Notes: a model not told the origin generated them from the letters alone. 64,000 bases of DNA from Pollutimonas sp035515055 (GCA_035515055.1 DATJBV010000078.1:14206-78205); one strand, 5' to 3'. Positions 46,840 to 56,701 are shown, counted from the stretch's first letter. Made by a program: numbers and translations.

Positions 46840-47760
46840 TTGACCTTGGCGCTGTTTGTAATTCAATTCCTCAACGGCCTTCAATTGGGCGTCTTGCTGT
46901 TTCTCATGGCCGCCGGCCTGACGCTGGTCTTCGGCATCATGAACTTCGTGAACCTGGCGCACGGATCCATGTACATGATGGGCGCCTTCTTTGCGGCTTC
47001 CATCTCCAACGCCACAGGATCGTTCTTGCTGGCAGCCGTCTTGCTCATCCCGTCCATGCTCGCCCTCGGGCTGGCGGTGGAATGGATTGCGCTCAAGAAG
47101 CTCTATCGGCGCGACCATCTGGATCAGGTCCTGGCCACGTTCGGGCTTATCCTGTTCTTCAACGAACTGGCAAGAATAATCTGGGGGCCATCGCCGTATT
47201 ACATGGAGGTCCCGGAGTTCCTTGTCGGTACGATCGACTTGTTCGGCATCCGGTACCCGGCCTACCGGTTCGTCATCATTTCGGCGGGCTTGCTTGTCGC
47301 CCTGGGATGCTATCTTCTCATCCACCGCACCCGTATCGGCATGCTGATACGGGCCGGGGCCACCAACCGCGACATGGTCGGCGTGCTCGGTATCAACATT
47401 ACCCTGCTCAATTCGCTGCTCTTCGCCTTGGGCGCCGTGCTGGCGGGGTTTGCCGGCCTATTAGCCGGACCCATCATGTCGGTGCAGGCGGGCATGGGCG
47501 AGCCCGTGCTTATCCTCACCATGGTCGTTATCGTCATCGGAGGCATAGGCTCCATACGGGGCGCATTTTACGCCGCGCTGATTGTCGGCGTAGTCGATAC
47601 CCTTGGCCGCACGCTGCTCCCCACCTTGTTGCGCAGCCTCCTGGAACGCAGCAGCGCCGACGTTGCCGGACCGGCGCTTGCATCCATGATGATTTACCTG
47701 CTTATGGCGCTGGTGCTTGCCGTCAAGCCACGCGGCCTCTTCCCCGTACATCACACGTGA
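46840..47760 (+). CDS. livH: Branched-chain amino acid ABC transporter permease LivH
   Basis: 306-aa permease with about eight membrane segments; opens LNGLQLGVLLFLMAAGLTL, with GIMNFVNLAHGSMYMMGAFF. TTG start with GGAGA upstream. Pairs with LivM. Confidence 0.92.
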   Translation: MTLALFVIQFLNGLQLGVLLFLMAAGLTLVFGIMNFVNLAHGSMYMMGAFFAASISNATGSFLLAAVLLIPSMLALGLAVEWIALKKLYRRDHLDQVLATFGLILFFNELARIIWGPSPYYMEVPEFLVGTIDLFGIRYPAYRFVIISAGLLVALGCYLLIHRTRIGMLIRAGATNRDMVGVLGINITLLNSLLFALGAVLAGFAGLLAGPIMSVQAGMGEPVLILTMVVIVIGGIGSIRGAFYAALIVGVVDTLGRTLLPTLLRSLLERSSADVAGPALASMMIYLLMALVLAVKPRGLFPVHHT

Positions 47761-47771
47761 AATCTCCCGCC

Positions 47772-48770
47772 ATGTCGTTGTCCGCCTTGCGTTCGGCCAA
47801 GTCCCTCAGCACAGGACTCAGCGCTGCGCTTCTTATTGCGCTCGCTCTCGCCCCCGTATATGCTCATCTGACGGCTGAACCTTTCCTGCTCACGCTGCTT
47901 ACCCGTATTCTAATTTTCTCCATTGCCGCCCTATCGCTCAATCTAATACTCGGCTATGGCGGTCTGGTGAGTTTCGGACATGCGCTATTCCTTGGACTGG
48001 GCGTCTACGTCGCCGGCATCCTTACTTTTCATGGCGTGGATAACGGCTGGATTCATGTGCTGGTCACGCTGGCGGTGTGCGGCATCGTAGGGCTGATTAC
48101 CGGCAGCATCGCCCTGCGAACGGCCGGCATATCCTTCATCATGATCACGCTGGCGTTTGCGCAGATGTTTTACTTTTTATTTGTCAGCCTTAGCCAATAT
48201 GGCGGCGACGACGGACTGCGCCTGGCGGCGGGCAGCAATTTCAGCGGCCTGATCCTGACATCGCCCGTCAGCCTGTACATTGCCGCCTTCGCCCTGCTCT
48301 GCCTTTGCCTGTATGGGACGCATCGTCTCGTGCATTCCCGTTTCGGCGTGGTCATACAGGCCGGCAGGATAAACGACAAACGCATGAAAGCGCTGGGCTA
48401 TTCCATTTTCCGATACCGGCTGGCGGTCTATGTCATTTCCGCTGTGTTGTGCGGCATTGCCGGTTTGCTGTACGGTAACCTCACCCAGTTCGCCTCGCCC
48501 TCTTATATGTCGTGGACCACATCGGGCGAGCTTATCGTCATGGTCATGCTAGGCGGCATGGGAACACTATTCGGGCCGCTGTTCGGCGCCGTCGCCATGA
48601 TACTCACCGAAGAATGGCTCAAGTCGTGGACCGAGCACTGGATGGTCATATTCGGCCCCTTGCTGGTTGTCGTGATCACCACCAGCCGCCTTGGGGTCGC
48701 CGGCATTTTGCAGTCGGTTGACGAGCGCCGCGCCCGGGCGGAGGGCCGCGCCGACGGTAACGCATCATGA
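47772..48770 (+). CDS. livM: Branched-chain amino acid ABC transporter permease LivM
   Basis: 332-aa permease; NLILGYGGLVSFGHALFLG is the LivM hallmark and MVMLGGMGTLFGPLFGA is conserved near the end. The ATG at 47772 is chosen. An in-frame GTG at 47757 overlaps the livH stop (GTGA) and is a real alternative, adding five residues. Its stop overlaps the livG start (ATGA). Confidence 0.92.
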   Translation: MSLSALRSAKSLSTGLSAALLIALALAPVYAHLTAEPFLLTLLTRILIFSIAALSLNLILGYGGLVSFGHALFLGLGVYVAGILTFHGVDNGWIHVLVTLAVCGIVGLITGSIALRTAGISFIMITLAFAQMFYFLFVSLSQYGGDDGLRLAAGSNFSGLILTSPVSLYIAAFALLCLCLYGTHRLVHSRFGVVIQAGRINDKRMKALGYSIFRYRLAVYVISAVLCGIAGLLYGNLTQFASPSYMSWTTSGELIVMVMLGGMGTLFGPLFGAVAMILTEEWLKSWTEHWMVIFGPLLVVVITTSRLGVAGILQSVDERRARAEGRADGNAS

Positions 48771-49507
48771 GTCTGCTCACCGTACGCCAGTTGGTAAAAC
48801 GCTTTGGCGGACTTACCGCAACCGACCACTTCGACATTGACGTCTCGGCCGGCGAAGTGCATGCGATCATTGGGCCGAATGGCGCCGGCAAAAGCACGCT
48901 CATTGCCCAGCTGGCCGGCGAACTCAAGCCAGACGCGGGAAGCATATTCCTGAATGGGCAAGACATTACGCATGAACGCGTAGAACAGCGCGCGTTGCGC
49001 GGCGTGGCGCGTTCCTATCAAATCACCTCCATATTTCCGCCTTTCACGGCATTGCAAAACGTCATGCTGACTGTGCAGGCGCACCAGGGCCACAGTTTTC
49101 GCTTTTGGTCGCCCGCATCCCGGCAAGCGGCGCTTATCGAACCGGCGCAAGAAGCGCTGCATCAGGCCGGTTTGGGCGCCTTTGCACATACGCCCGCTTC
49201 AGCGCTTGCGCACGGCCAGCAGCGCCAACTTGAGTTGGCCATGGTACTTGCCGGGCGCCCCGCTCTGCTGCTACTTGATGAACCCATGGCCGGGATGAGC
49301 CAGACGGAAACCGGCCAAATGACAGAATTGCTGCTGGGACTCAAGGGAAAATACGGGATCGTCCTCGTCGAACACGACATGGATACTGTCTTCCGCCTCG
49401 CCGATCGCATCACGGTACTGGTGTACGGACGCGGGATCGCTTGCGGCACACCGGCCGACATCCGCGCCAATGCGCAAGTCAAGACAGCCTACCTCGGAGA
49501 CGAATAA
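48767..49507 (+). CDS. livG: Branched-chain amino acid ABC transporter ATP-binding protein LivG
   Basis: ABC ATPase, 246 aa. Walker A GPNGAGKSTL; the signature is a degenerate ALAHGQQRQLELAM; Walker B LLLLDEPMAGM. Uses the first of two ATPases that power LivHM. Overlaps livM by 4 nt and livF by 1 nt. Confidence 0.93.
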   Translation: MSLLTVRQLVKRFGGLTATDHFDIDVSAGEVHAIIGPNGAGKSTLIAQLAGELKPDAGSIFLNGQDITHERVEQRALRGVARSYQITSIFPPFTALQNVMLTVQAHQGHSFRFWSPASRQAALIEPAQEALHQAGLGAFAHTPASALAHGQQRQLELAMVLAGRPALLLLDEPMAGMSQTETGQMTELLLGLKGKYGIVLVEHDMDTVFRLADRITVLVYGRGIACGTPADIRANAQVKTAYLGDE

Positions 49508-50220
49508 TGGCGGCTCCATTGCTCGATGTGAATGAAATAGACGCCTACTACGGGACAAGCCAGGCCCTGGCGGGCATGAGTTTTCACGTCGATGAAGGCC
49601 AGTTCGTCACCTTGCTGGGCCGTAACGGCATGGGTAAGTCGACGACGGTCAAGGCCATTGTCGGCCTGCTTCAGCCCACGCGAGGCACCATTCGCTTTGC
49701 GGGGGACGAGATAAGCGCCGCCGCCACTTATCAAATTGCCCGGGCCGGGATAGGCCTTGTGCCGGAAGGCCGGCAGGTATTCCCGAATCTCACGGTTTAC
49801 GAAAACCTGGTGGCTACCGCGCACAACCGCCAGGCGGCCTCTCATCCTTGGACGCTGGAAAGAATCTACGACATTTTCCCAAGGCTTTCCGAGCGGGCTA
49901 AGCACTTGGGTTCCAACCTGTCCGGTGGTGAGCAGCAAATGCTGTCGATCGGCCGGGCATTGATGACGAACCCACGTTTACTGATACTGGACGAGGCAAC
50001 GGAAGGACTGGCTCCTATCATCCGTAGCGAAATTTGGCGTTGCTTGCGGGAGTTGAAACAATCCGGGCTTACCATGGTGTGCATCGACAAAAACCTGAAC
50101 TCGCTTTTGGCGTTGGCGGATCACCATTACATCGTGGAAAAGGGCCGCGTAGTATGGTCGGGCTCCTCGAGCGAACTCGAGGACCAGCGGGCGCGGTTGC
50201 AAGCGCACATGGGAATTTAA
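49507..50220 (+). CDS. livF: Branched-chain amino acid ABC transporter ATP-binding protein LivF
   Basis: Second ATPase of the importer, 237 aa. Walker A GRNGMGKST; signature LSGGEQQMLSIGRAL; Walker B LLILDEATEGLAP. Last gene of the liv set; ends convergently 4 nt from the YciI gene. Confidence 0.93.
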   Translation: MAAPLLDVNEIDAYYGTSQALAGMSFHVDEGQFVTLLGRNGMGKSTTVKAIVGLLQPTRGTIRFAGDEISAAATYQIARAGIGLVPEGRQVFPNLTVYENLVATAHNRQAASHPWTLERIYDIFPRLSERAKHLGSNLSGGEQQMLSIGRALMTNPRLLILDEATEGLAPIIRSEIWRCLRELKQSGLTMVCIDKNLNSLLALADHHYIVEKGRVVWSGSSSELEDQRARLQAHMGI

Positions 50221-50224
50221 GCGG

Positions 50225-50521
50225 CTACAAATAGCACTTGCCGTCCAGATAAGCCTTGCGCCACCGCGTGATTACCGTGCGTTCGAACAGGCCGCCTACC
50301 GCGAACGGGTCGGCATTCACAAAGTCCTCAGCCTCGGCACGCGTTTCCAAATCCACGATATAGATGCTCCCCGTGCCTCCTGTACCATCGTCTTCGAGTT
50401 TGGCGCCGCAAGCCAGAAGCAAGCGCTTGTTTTCTTCAAGATAGTCGAGATGTTTGTCGCGCAGAGCTTGGCGTAGCGCCTGGGTATGGGGCTTGTCGAA
50501 GGTCTCGATCAGATATGGCAT
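50225..50521 (-). CDS. YciI-family protein
   Basis: 98 aa of the ferredoxin-like YciI fold: MPYLIETFDKPHTQALRQAL, HLDYLEENKRLLLACGAKLE and ADPFAVGGLFERTVITRW. Family members often act as dehydrochlorinase-like or uncertain enzymes; the conserved His-Asp pair (HLDYL, ADPF) is present. Divergent from mnmE. Confidence 0.88.
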   Translation of the reverse strand: MPYLIETFDKPHTQALRQALRDKHLDYLEENKRLLLACGAKLEDDGTGGTGSIYIVDLETRAEAEDFVNADPFAVGGLFERTVITRWRKAYLDGKCYL

Positions 50522-50613
50522 GATGGCTCCTGAAATTGGCGTTGCATGTGTTCAAGATAAACTGGCAATCGCCAATAGTAGTACGCTTTTCCCCAACCTT
50601 GCCATCGGCTCCT

Positions 50614-51966
50614 ATGACACTTAACGCCCATGAACCCATTATCGCCATCGCCACTGCTCCCGGACGGGGCGGCATAGGCGTCGTACGCCTCTCGGGCAGG
50701 GATCTGGACGGATTGATTGCCAAGCTCTTCCCCGTTGCTCTCACGCCGCGCCACGCCCATTATTTGCCATTCAACGATAAGCAAGGCAAGGCCATCGATG
50801 CCGGCATCGTCCTGTTTTTCAAAGGCCCGCATTCGTACACCGGAGAAGACGTCCTAGAGTTGCAAGGCCATGGCGGACCGGCCGTGTTAAGGCGGCTGCT
50901 GGACCACTGCCTGCAGGCAGGCAAACCGTTCGGACTGCGGCATGCCGGACCCGGCGAATTCACGCATCGCGCCTTTCTTAACGATCGCCTGGACCTGGCA
51001 CAGGCGGAAGCCGTCGCCGACCTAATCGAAGCCTCGTCCGACGCCGCTGCCCGAAGCGCCATGGCCTCGCTCAGTGGTGCCTTCTCTGCTCACGTCAATG
51101 CCTTGAAAGACCGCATAGTGCGGCTGCGCATGCTCGTGGAAGCCACGCTCGACTTTCCTGAAGAAGAAATCGACTTTCTTGAAAAGTACCAGGCGCGGTC
51201 CGCATTGGAAAACATACGGCACGATCTTGCCGACCTTATCCGCCAGGCGCGCCAGGGCATCATTCTTCGCGAAGGCCTGCACGTGGTGCTGGCCGGCCAG
51301 CCCAACGTGGGCAAATCAAGCCTGCTCAACGCGCTGGCGGGCGACGACGTCGCCATCGTCACGCCGGTGGCCGGTACCACTCGCGATAAAGTGGTGCAGC
51401 AAATCCATATCCAGGGCGTTCCTATACACGTCGTGGACACGGCCGGCCTGCGCGAAACCGACGATACGGTAGAAAGCATAGGTATTGCCCGGACCTGGGA
51501 AGAAATCCAGAAAGCCAACGTCATTATCCATCTGCAAGATGCCCGCGCGCCGGACGACGAACTCGATGCGGCCATCACGCGCCGACTTCCGGAAGGCACC
51601 CCCGTCCTCCGTGTTTACAACAAGATGGATCTGCTTGCTTCGCCGCTGTCCACCGAGGCGCTGGCCATATCGGCGAAGACAGGGGCCGGCCTGGATACGC
51701 TGCGCCAAACGCTGTTGGATATCGCCGGCTGGAACCCCGGCGCCGAATCCCCTTGGCTCGCTCGTGAACGCCATATGCGCGCCCTGAACAGCGCCGACGA
51801 GCACCTGGCGGTGGCAGCCGACCATGCCAGCCACGATGATCGTGTTCTCGACTTATTTGCCGAAGAATTGCGCCTGGCTCATGAGGACTTATCTGTCATC
51901 ACTGGTCAATTCACTAGCGATGACCTGTTGGGCGAAATATTTTCGAGCTTTTGTATTGGGAAGTGA
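50614..51966 (+). CDS. mnmE: tRNA U34 carboxymethylaminomethyl synthesis GTPase MnmE
   Basis: With MnmG modifies U34 of tRNAs. 450 aa from the ATG at 50614 (MTLNAHEPIIAIATAPGRGG). G-domain motifs: P-loop GQPNVGKSS at 228-236, switch DTAGLRE, NKMD. It ends in CIGK, the family's catalytic C-terminus. The partner mnmG is 7 kb away. Confidence 0.97.
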   Translation: MTLNAHEPIIAIATAPGRGGIGVVRLSGRDLDGLIAKLFPVALTPRHAHYLPFNDKQGKAIDAGIVLFFKGPHSYTGEDVLELQGHGGPAVLRRLLDHCLQAGKPFGLRHAGPGEFTHRAFLNDRLDLAQAEAVADLIEASSDAAARSAMASLSGAFSAHVNALKDRIVRLRMLVEATLDFPEEEIDFLEKYQARSALENIRHDLADLIRQARQGIILREGLHVVLAGQPNVGKSSLLNALAGDDVAIVTPVAGTTRDKVVQQIHIQGVPIHVVDTAGLRETDDTVESIGIARTWEEIQKANVIIHLQDARAPDDELDAAITRRLPEGTPVLRVYNKMDLLASPLSTEALAISAKTGAGLDTLRQTLLDIAGWNPGAESPWLARERHMRALNSADEHLAVAADHASHDDRVLDLFAEELRLAHEDLSVITGQFTSDDLLGEIFSSFCIGK

Positions 51967-51969
51967 CGC

Positions 51970-52326
51970 TCAAGCGTCGTTGGCCGCTTCGACCAGGCAG
52001 GCGGACAGCTTATCGAAATGTTCCAACGCCGCTTTGCTCAGGGTTACCTGCTTGCGCCGCGCGTCTTCCGTGTCCATCAGGACGACCCAACCCTTTTTGC
52101 GCATGGATGTCAGCCTCGCATGAAGGGTGGCCGGAGAACCCAGGTCGTCGGCTTCCATGACATCGCGCACAGATAAACGGCCGGCTTCCTGCGAGGCACG
52201 GGCAATTAATGTAAGAATACGTTCTTCCAGCGGGTCTAGCGCCGGCAACGATGGCAACCCCCGCAATGCATCAGCCAACTTAAGGAATCGCATGTATACA
52301 TCTGCCGGTCGGGTTTTGGAATTCAT
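51970..52326 (-). CDS. Small winged-helix (MarR-like) regulator
   Basis: 118 aa from the ATG at 52326. A winged-helix domain is visible (SVRDVMEADDLGSPATLHAR followed by LTSMRKKGWVVLMDTEDARR). Regulator of unknown target; divergent from a small membrane protein, which could be its target. Ends 3 nt after mnmE, convergent. Confidence 0.75.
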   Translation of the reverse strand: MNSKTRPADVYMRFLKLADALRGLPSLPALDPLEERILTLIARASQEAGRLSVRDVMEADDLGSPATLHARLTSMRKKGWVVLMDTEDARRKQVTLSKAALEHFDKLSACLVEAANDA

Positions 52327-52386
52327 GCGTTCCCTATCCCTGAGCACGTATGTGCTGCTATCCGGCACGCAGCGGTAGGAGTGCCA

Positions 52387-52938
52387 ATGTCGGAATTCCG
52401 CTTCCAATGGACCATAGTGTTCGGCACGGCCATAATTTTTCTTGCAGCGCTGGCGCTGAATGAGTTGATATTCAGCCGTTCTGAATTTGTTCGCGGCATC
52501 AATTGGGTGTACCTGCCTGGTGGAGTGCGTCTGCTATGCGCGCTGCTGTTGGGCGCGTCAGGCGCTCTAGGTCTGTTGATTGCTTCATGGATCGCGTCCT
52601 ACTTCTACTTTTTCCCCGACGATTCTATCAGATCGGCAGCCGGGGCAATCATCTCAGTAGCGGGTCCGTATATAACCTATGTGATCGCACGCGAGTACTT
52701 CGGGCTGAAAAGAAACCTGGATAACCTCACGCCCCGGCGACTCATTTATTCCGCGGTCATCTGCGCTTTTTTTATAGCCGCGCTGCATCATCTATGGTTT
52801 GCCCTGACGGTTCCTCTCGATGACATGCCGCTGAGTTTCGCTGTCATGTTCGTGGGCGATTTAACCGGGTCGATAATTGCTCTTTATGCCTTGAAAACTG
52901 GACTTTGGCTTGTGTCACGGAAATATCGTGTCAATTGA
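52387..52938 (+). CDS. Integral membrane protein of unknown function
   Basis: 183 aa with about five or six hydrophobic segments (WTIVFGTAIIFLAALALNEL, VRLLCALLLGASGALGLLIA, YSAVICAFFIAALHHLWFAL, MFVGDLTGSIIALYALKTGL). Start ATG 52387 has AGGAG at a good distance. The layout recalls a MASE1-like membrane sensor without an output domain. A diguanylate cyclase gene follows convergently and could be a functional partner (inference). Confidence 0.65.
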   Translation: MSEFRFQWTIVFGTAIIFLAALALNELIFSRSEFVRGINWVYLPGGVRLLCALLLGASGALGLLIASWIASYFYFFPDDSIRSAAGAIISVAGPYITYVIAREYFGLKRNLDNLTPRRLIYSAVICAFFIAALHHLWFALTVPLDDMPLSFAVMFVGDLTGSIIALYALKTGLWLVSRKYRVN

Positions 52939-52956
52939 ACGCCTGGATACGGGACG

Positions 52957-55182
52957 CTAGGCAGACAACGAGTATCGGTTTTTACCACCTCGCTTGGCTT
53001 CATACATGGACTTGTCGGCATGCCGCAGTAATCCTTCGAAGTCTTGAGCATCGTCAGGATACAGGGCAATGCCAATGCTTGTTCCTATAACCAGCCGCTG
53101 CCCTTTTATCACTATTGGTTCATTGTTCACCGCCAATAGCCTCGCGGCAAGCCGTGCGGCGTCTTCCGGTCCGTCGAGAACGTCCATCAAAACAATAAAT
53201 TCATCCCCACCATACCTCGTCAACATATCGCCGACGCGCAGCACGCTCGAGAACCGCTGGGCAACAATAACCAACAGTTCGTCGCCCGCATCGTGCCCGT
53301 ACGTGTCGTTTACGTTCTTGAAGCCGTCCAGGTCCAGATACAGAACCGCAATGCGTCGCCGATCGCGTTTAGCTCGCGTAATGGCCTTATTGCTGGAGTC
53401 TCCCAACATGCGTCTGTTGGGCAACCTTGTCAGCGCATCATGCTGAGACAGATGTTGCATCTCGCGGGCCAGGGCTCGCGAACGGCTCACATCATGGAAT
53501 ACGAGGACTGCGCCGGACAGCATACCGGTCTCGTCCAATATCGGGGCGGCCGAATCGTCAACCTCTATGCGCTGGCCATTCCGATTGATGAGGACGCTAT
53601 CGTTTGTGGATATGATGGCATGGCGAAACGATAAAGCCTGACGCAGACTGCTTTGTTGTGCGGCTCCTTCGGTATCGTCATGAAGCGCTATAACGTCTTC
53701 CGCCAGCCGACCGATCGCTTCGTCGGACGCCCATCCCGTCATAGCCTCCGCCGCAGGGTTTTGGTAGGTAATGCGACCGTCTTTATCGGTCGTGATGACC
53801 CCATCCCGTATCGACTCCAATGTGACTCGAAAGCGTTCTTTTTCTTCCAATAAGCTGGTCTCTATTGCCTTTCTCTGCGTCGTATCGGTAGCCAGCACGA
53901 AAAATCCACGAACGACGCCATCCTGGCGAATATCGGGAATATAAGTCGACGCCACATGCCGCCGATCTCCGTTTGCATCAGGGAGAACATTATCGAATTG
54001 CTGTCTGTGACCATCGAGCGCCAAGTAAATATGCGGCTCCAGCTCTGCGAGGACTTGCGTACACATTACGTCGCTCATGACGCGTCCATCGATCTGTTGC
54101 GGCTTCATCCCGAACCAGTCGCTATGCGCTGAATTGCTGAAGCGATTGCGCAGATTGCTGTCCCAATATGCGACCATCGCGGGAATGCTGTCAAGGACGG
54201 TATGCAGGTGATTTTTTGCTTGCTGCATTTGAGCTGTTGCCAAATGACGCGCGTAAAGTTGGCGTTCCGCCAATAATGCAAGTGCAATACACGCCACCAT
54301 CAAGGCTAACGTAGCGGCGCCCAATCGGCGAACATCGCGATACCACGCCTCCAGGATCACATCCGTCGAGCGCACGATGCTGACGAGCATGGGAAAGGGA
54401 TCCAGGCCTCCAAACGTGTACAGGCGCTCGATTCCGTCGATGTCCGATGCGCCTATGAACGAGCCCCGCCCCTCACGTAGAAAACGCTGGAAATTTGGTT
54501 GGCCGGCCAAAGAGGTACCAAGCAAATCGTCGTTATAGGGAAATCGCGTCAACAAGGTTCCGTTGGTGAAGAATAGGTTTATTCCGCCCGCGGTACCAAG
54601 CTCTATTGCGGAAAACAGCCCCGTAAAATACTGAAGCTTTATTGTTACTACCACCACACCGCCGAACGTCCCGTCCGGCTTATTCCAACGACGACTGAAA
54701 GCCACGCTGACCTTGCCGTCCAACTTGGAATAAAACGGTTCGCTTACGAATAGGCCGGTACCGTTACCCTGCTGATGAAATAGAAAATAGTCGCGGGTAT
54801 TGAAAGACCAGTTTCCTGGGGGCAGTGGCTTGGCCGAATGGGTGACTTCGCCATCGGCGTCTATGACAAGCTCATTCCCGAGGTCGCCAGGCGCTAGAAG
54901 GTGTAGCGAACGCGCACTGCCTTGCATGCTGGAAAGACGGTCGTTTCCTCTTGCCGTCTGGTCGATTCGGTCGATGGTGTCCAGAAGAGAAAGATCCAGG
55001 TCGCGCAGCGTATTGCCGAGAACGTGGTTTACGGCAAACAATATATTCTGACTGGTCGTGCGCGCGTGATCGAGAATTGCGGCGCGAGACGCCAGCAACT
55101 GGTCTGTAACGATCCAGCCGATTCCCAAGGCTATCGATACGGACATTAACATCAGCCGGGATACCAGAAAGCGACTCGTCAT
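52957..55182 (-). CDS. Diguanylate cyclase with periplasmic sensor and PAS domains
   Basis: 741 aa from the ATG at 55182. A membrane segment near residues 10-30, a periplasmic Cache-type sensor to about 270, a second membrane segment, two PAS-type domains (YWDSNLRNRFSNSAHSDWFG; GVITTDKDGRITYQNPAAEA), then a GGDEF domain. The active site is intact (TRYGGDEFIVLMD) and a product-inhibition site RxxD (RVGD) lies five residues before it. It makes cyclic di-GMP and should be feedback-controlled. No EAL domain. Confidence 0.92.
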   Translation of the reverse strand: MTSRFLVSRLMLMSVSIALGIGWIVTDQLLASRAAILDHARTTSQNILFAVNHVLGNTLRDLDLSLLDTIDRIDQTARGNDRLSSMQGSARSLHLLAPGDLGNELVIDADGEVTHSAKPLPPGNWSFNTRDYFLFHQQGNGTGLFVSEPFYSKLDGKVSVAFSRRWNKPDGTFGGVVVVTIKLQYFTGLFSAIELGTAGGINLFFTNGTLLTRFPYNDDLLGTSLAGQPNFQRFLREGRGSFIGASDIDGIERLYTFGGLDPFPMLVSIVRSTDVILEAWYRDVRRLGAATLALMVACIALALLAERQLYARHLATAQMQQAKNHLHTVLDSIPAMVAYWDSNLRNRFSNSAHSDWFGMKPQQIDGRVMSDVMCTQVLAELEPHIYLALDGHRQQFDNVLPDANGDRRHVASTYIPDIRQDGVVRGFFVLATDTTQRKAIETSLLEEKERFRVTLESIRDGVITTDKDGRITYQNPAAEAMTGWASDEAIGRLAEDVIALHDDTEGAAQQSSLRQALSFRHAIISTNDSVLINRNGQRIEVDDSAAPILDETGMLSGAVLVFHDVSRSRALAREMQHLSQHDALTRLPNRRMLGDSSNKAITRAKRDRRRIAVLYLDLDGFKNVNDTYGHDAGDELLVIVAQRFSSVLRVGDMLTRYGGDEFIVLMDVLDGPEDAARLAARLLAVNNEPIVIKGQRLVIGTSIGIALYPDDAQDFEGLLRHADKSMYEAKRGGKNRYSLSA

Positions 55183-55279
55183 GATGCCTACATCAAGCTT
55201 CAAATCTAAATATTACAACTATTTGTAAAAAATTCGGCATATTGCTACGCCGTTTTACGCCCCACATCAAAATAAATGT

Positions 55280-55522
55280 CTGTGGATATCCTCTACTACG
55301 GCAGGCTGTGCATAGGGTGTGCACGAAGCAGGCACAACCACATATTTTCATGGCAGCGAAATAGTTATGCCCAAACAGTCCCCGTCGTAAACAGTCCTTA
55401 TGCGCCTCAAAAACTGCACCCAAGCTATTGAAAAAATTAGCTTTAAAAGGCTTGTTCCACTTATCCACAGACACCCATTATTAGTTATCTTTATATATAT
55501 AAAATAGAATGAATAACTAAGG
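55280..55522. repeat. Origin-like module, copy A
   Basis: Starts with a DnaA-box-like TGTGGATAT (55281-55289, one mismatch), has GAAGCAGGCACAACCA (55325-55340), a perfect TTATCCACA (55461-55469) and an AT-rich end (55475-55517). The same module recurs ungapped 1541 nt further on. Lies in the otherwise gene-free interval 55183-55648. Confidence 0.85.
55461..55469. promoter_or_regulatory. DnaA box (module A)
   Basis: Perfect TTATCCACA, followed within 15 nt by a run of about 40 nt composed almost wholly of A and T, which suits a DNA unwinding element. Confidence 0.8.
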
Positions 55523-55648
55523 AATGGCCACATTCCCGCCGGCAATCTGGCCACGCTTCTTCCAAAATAAAGGGGCTATACTGCAAGCATCGCCGCTGGC
55601 TGGAAAGCGCACCCGACGCCATCCCGCACTGCGCCAACATGCCTCGCT

Positions 55649-56701
55649 ATGCATCTTGTTCAACGCCTCCCAGACAATCCATTGGATATTGTTGGCGACA
55701 TCCACGGTGAATACACCGCCTTAGTCGCGCTGCTCGATAAGCTGGGCTACAACCGCGTCGGCCAGCATCGGGGCGATCGCAAATTGGTCTTCGTAGGCGA
55801 TCTTTGCGATCGGGGACCACATAGCCAGGAAGTAATCCAGCTCGTGCAAGAACTCGTTACGCGAGGCAATGCCCAAGCAATTCTTGGTAATCACGAACTA
55901 AACCTCCTCATGCACGATGTGAAGGACGGTTCAGGCTGGTTCTTCGATGAACGCTATGAACGCGACCTTCGAAACTACGCGCCATTTCATCGCACTCCCC
56001 CTGAACAACGGCCTGCCCTTGTCGACTTTCTTGGCGGCTTGCCGATTGCCTTGTATCGTGACGACATTCGTGTCGTCCATGCCGCCTGGACCAACGCCGC
56101 TATCGATGCCATACGGCCGATACGCAGCGGCGCTGTCGTTGAACACTTTCGCACGTGGGACAACATGGCGCAGTCCAGCGCCAAGGCCTCTGGCCTATAC
56201 CAACGCTATCTCGACGAGAGGCGCCATTGGGCGCATGAACTCGAAGACGAATTTGCGCCGCCTCCGTTTCTTCATGGTATTGCGGAGTACGAGGCCACGC
56301 AGCAAATGGTTAACCCCCTGAAGGTGCTGACCTCGGGAGTCGAACAAAAGGCCTCCACGGCCTTTTTTGCGGGCAACCGGTGGCGTTTTTCCGACCGGGT
56401 GACCTGGTGGGACGACTATGAAGATTCCGTACCCGTGGTTATTGGGCATTACTGGCGGCTATTCAACGTAGAACCCGGACAAGCCTCGCCTCGATATAGT
56501 CAGCTCTTCAACGGCATAGACCCGCTCGCTTGGCACGGCAAGAATAAAAATGTCTTCTGCGTCGACTACTCCGTCGGTGCCCGTTGGCGCGATAGAAAGA
56601 TCAAGCGTTCAGTCGAACTATCCCGCTTCCGGCTGGCCGCCCTTCAATGGCCGGAAGATAGGGTTGTGTTCGATAACGGCGATATCCATCCCACATCTTG
56701 A
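55649..56701 (+). CDS. Metallophosphoesterase (PP2A/PrpE/ApaH-like)
   Basis: 350 aa. The metal-binding motifs of calcineurin-like phosphoesterases are all present: DIVGDIHGEY, FVGDLCDRG, LGNHELNL, and later histidines in VHAAWTNAA and VIGHYWR. Resembles bacterial Ser/Thr-type phosphatases and dinucleotide polyphosphate hydrolases; the substrate is not deducible. It lies alone between the two origin-like modules. No clear ribosome site before the ATG. Confidence 0.88.
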   Translation: MHLVQRLPDNPLDIVGDIHGEYTALVALLDKLGYNRVGQHRGDRKLVFVGDLCDRGPHSQEVIQLVQELVTRGNAQAILGNHELNLLMHDVKDGSGWFFDERYERDLRNYAPFHRTPPEQRPALVDFLGGLPIALYRDDIRVVHAAWTNAAIDAIRPIRSGAVVEHFRTWDNMAQSSAKASGLYQRYLDERRHWAHELEDEFAPPPFLHGIAEYEATQQMVNPLKVLTSGVEQKASTAFFAGNRWRFSDRVTWWDDYEDSVPVVIGHYWRLFNVEPGQASPRYSQLFNGIDPLAWHGKNKNVFCVDYSVGARWRDRKIKRSVELSRFRLAALQWPEDRVVFDNGDIHPTS

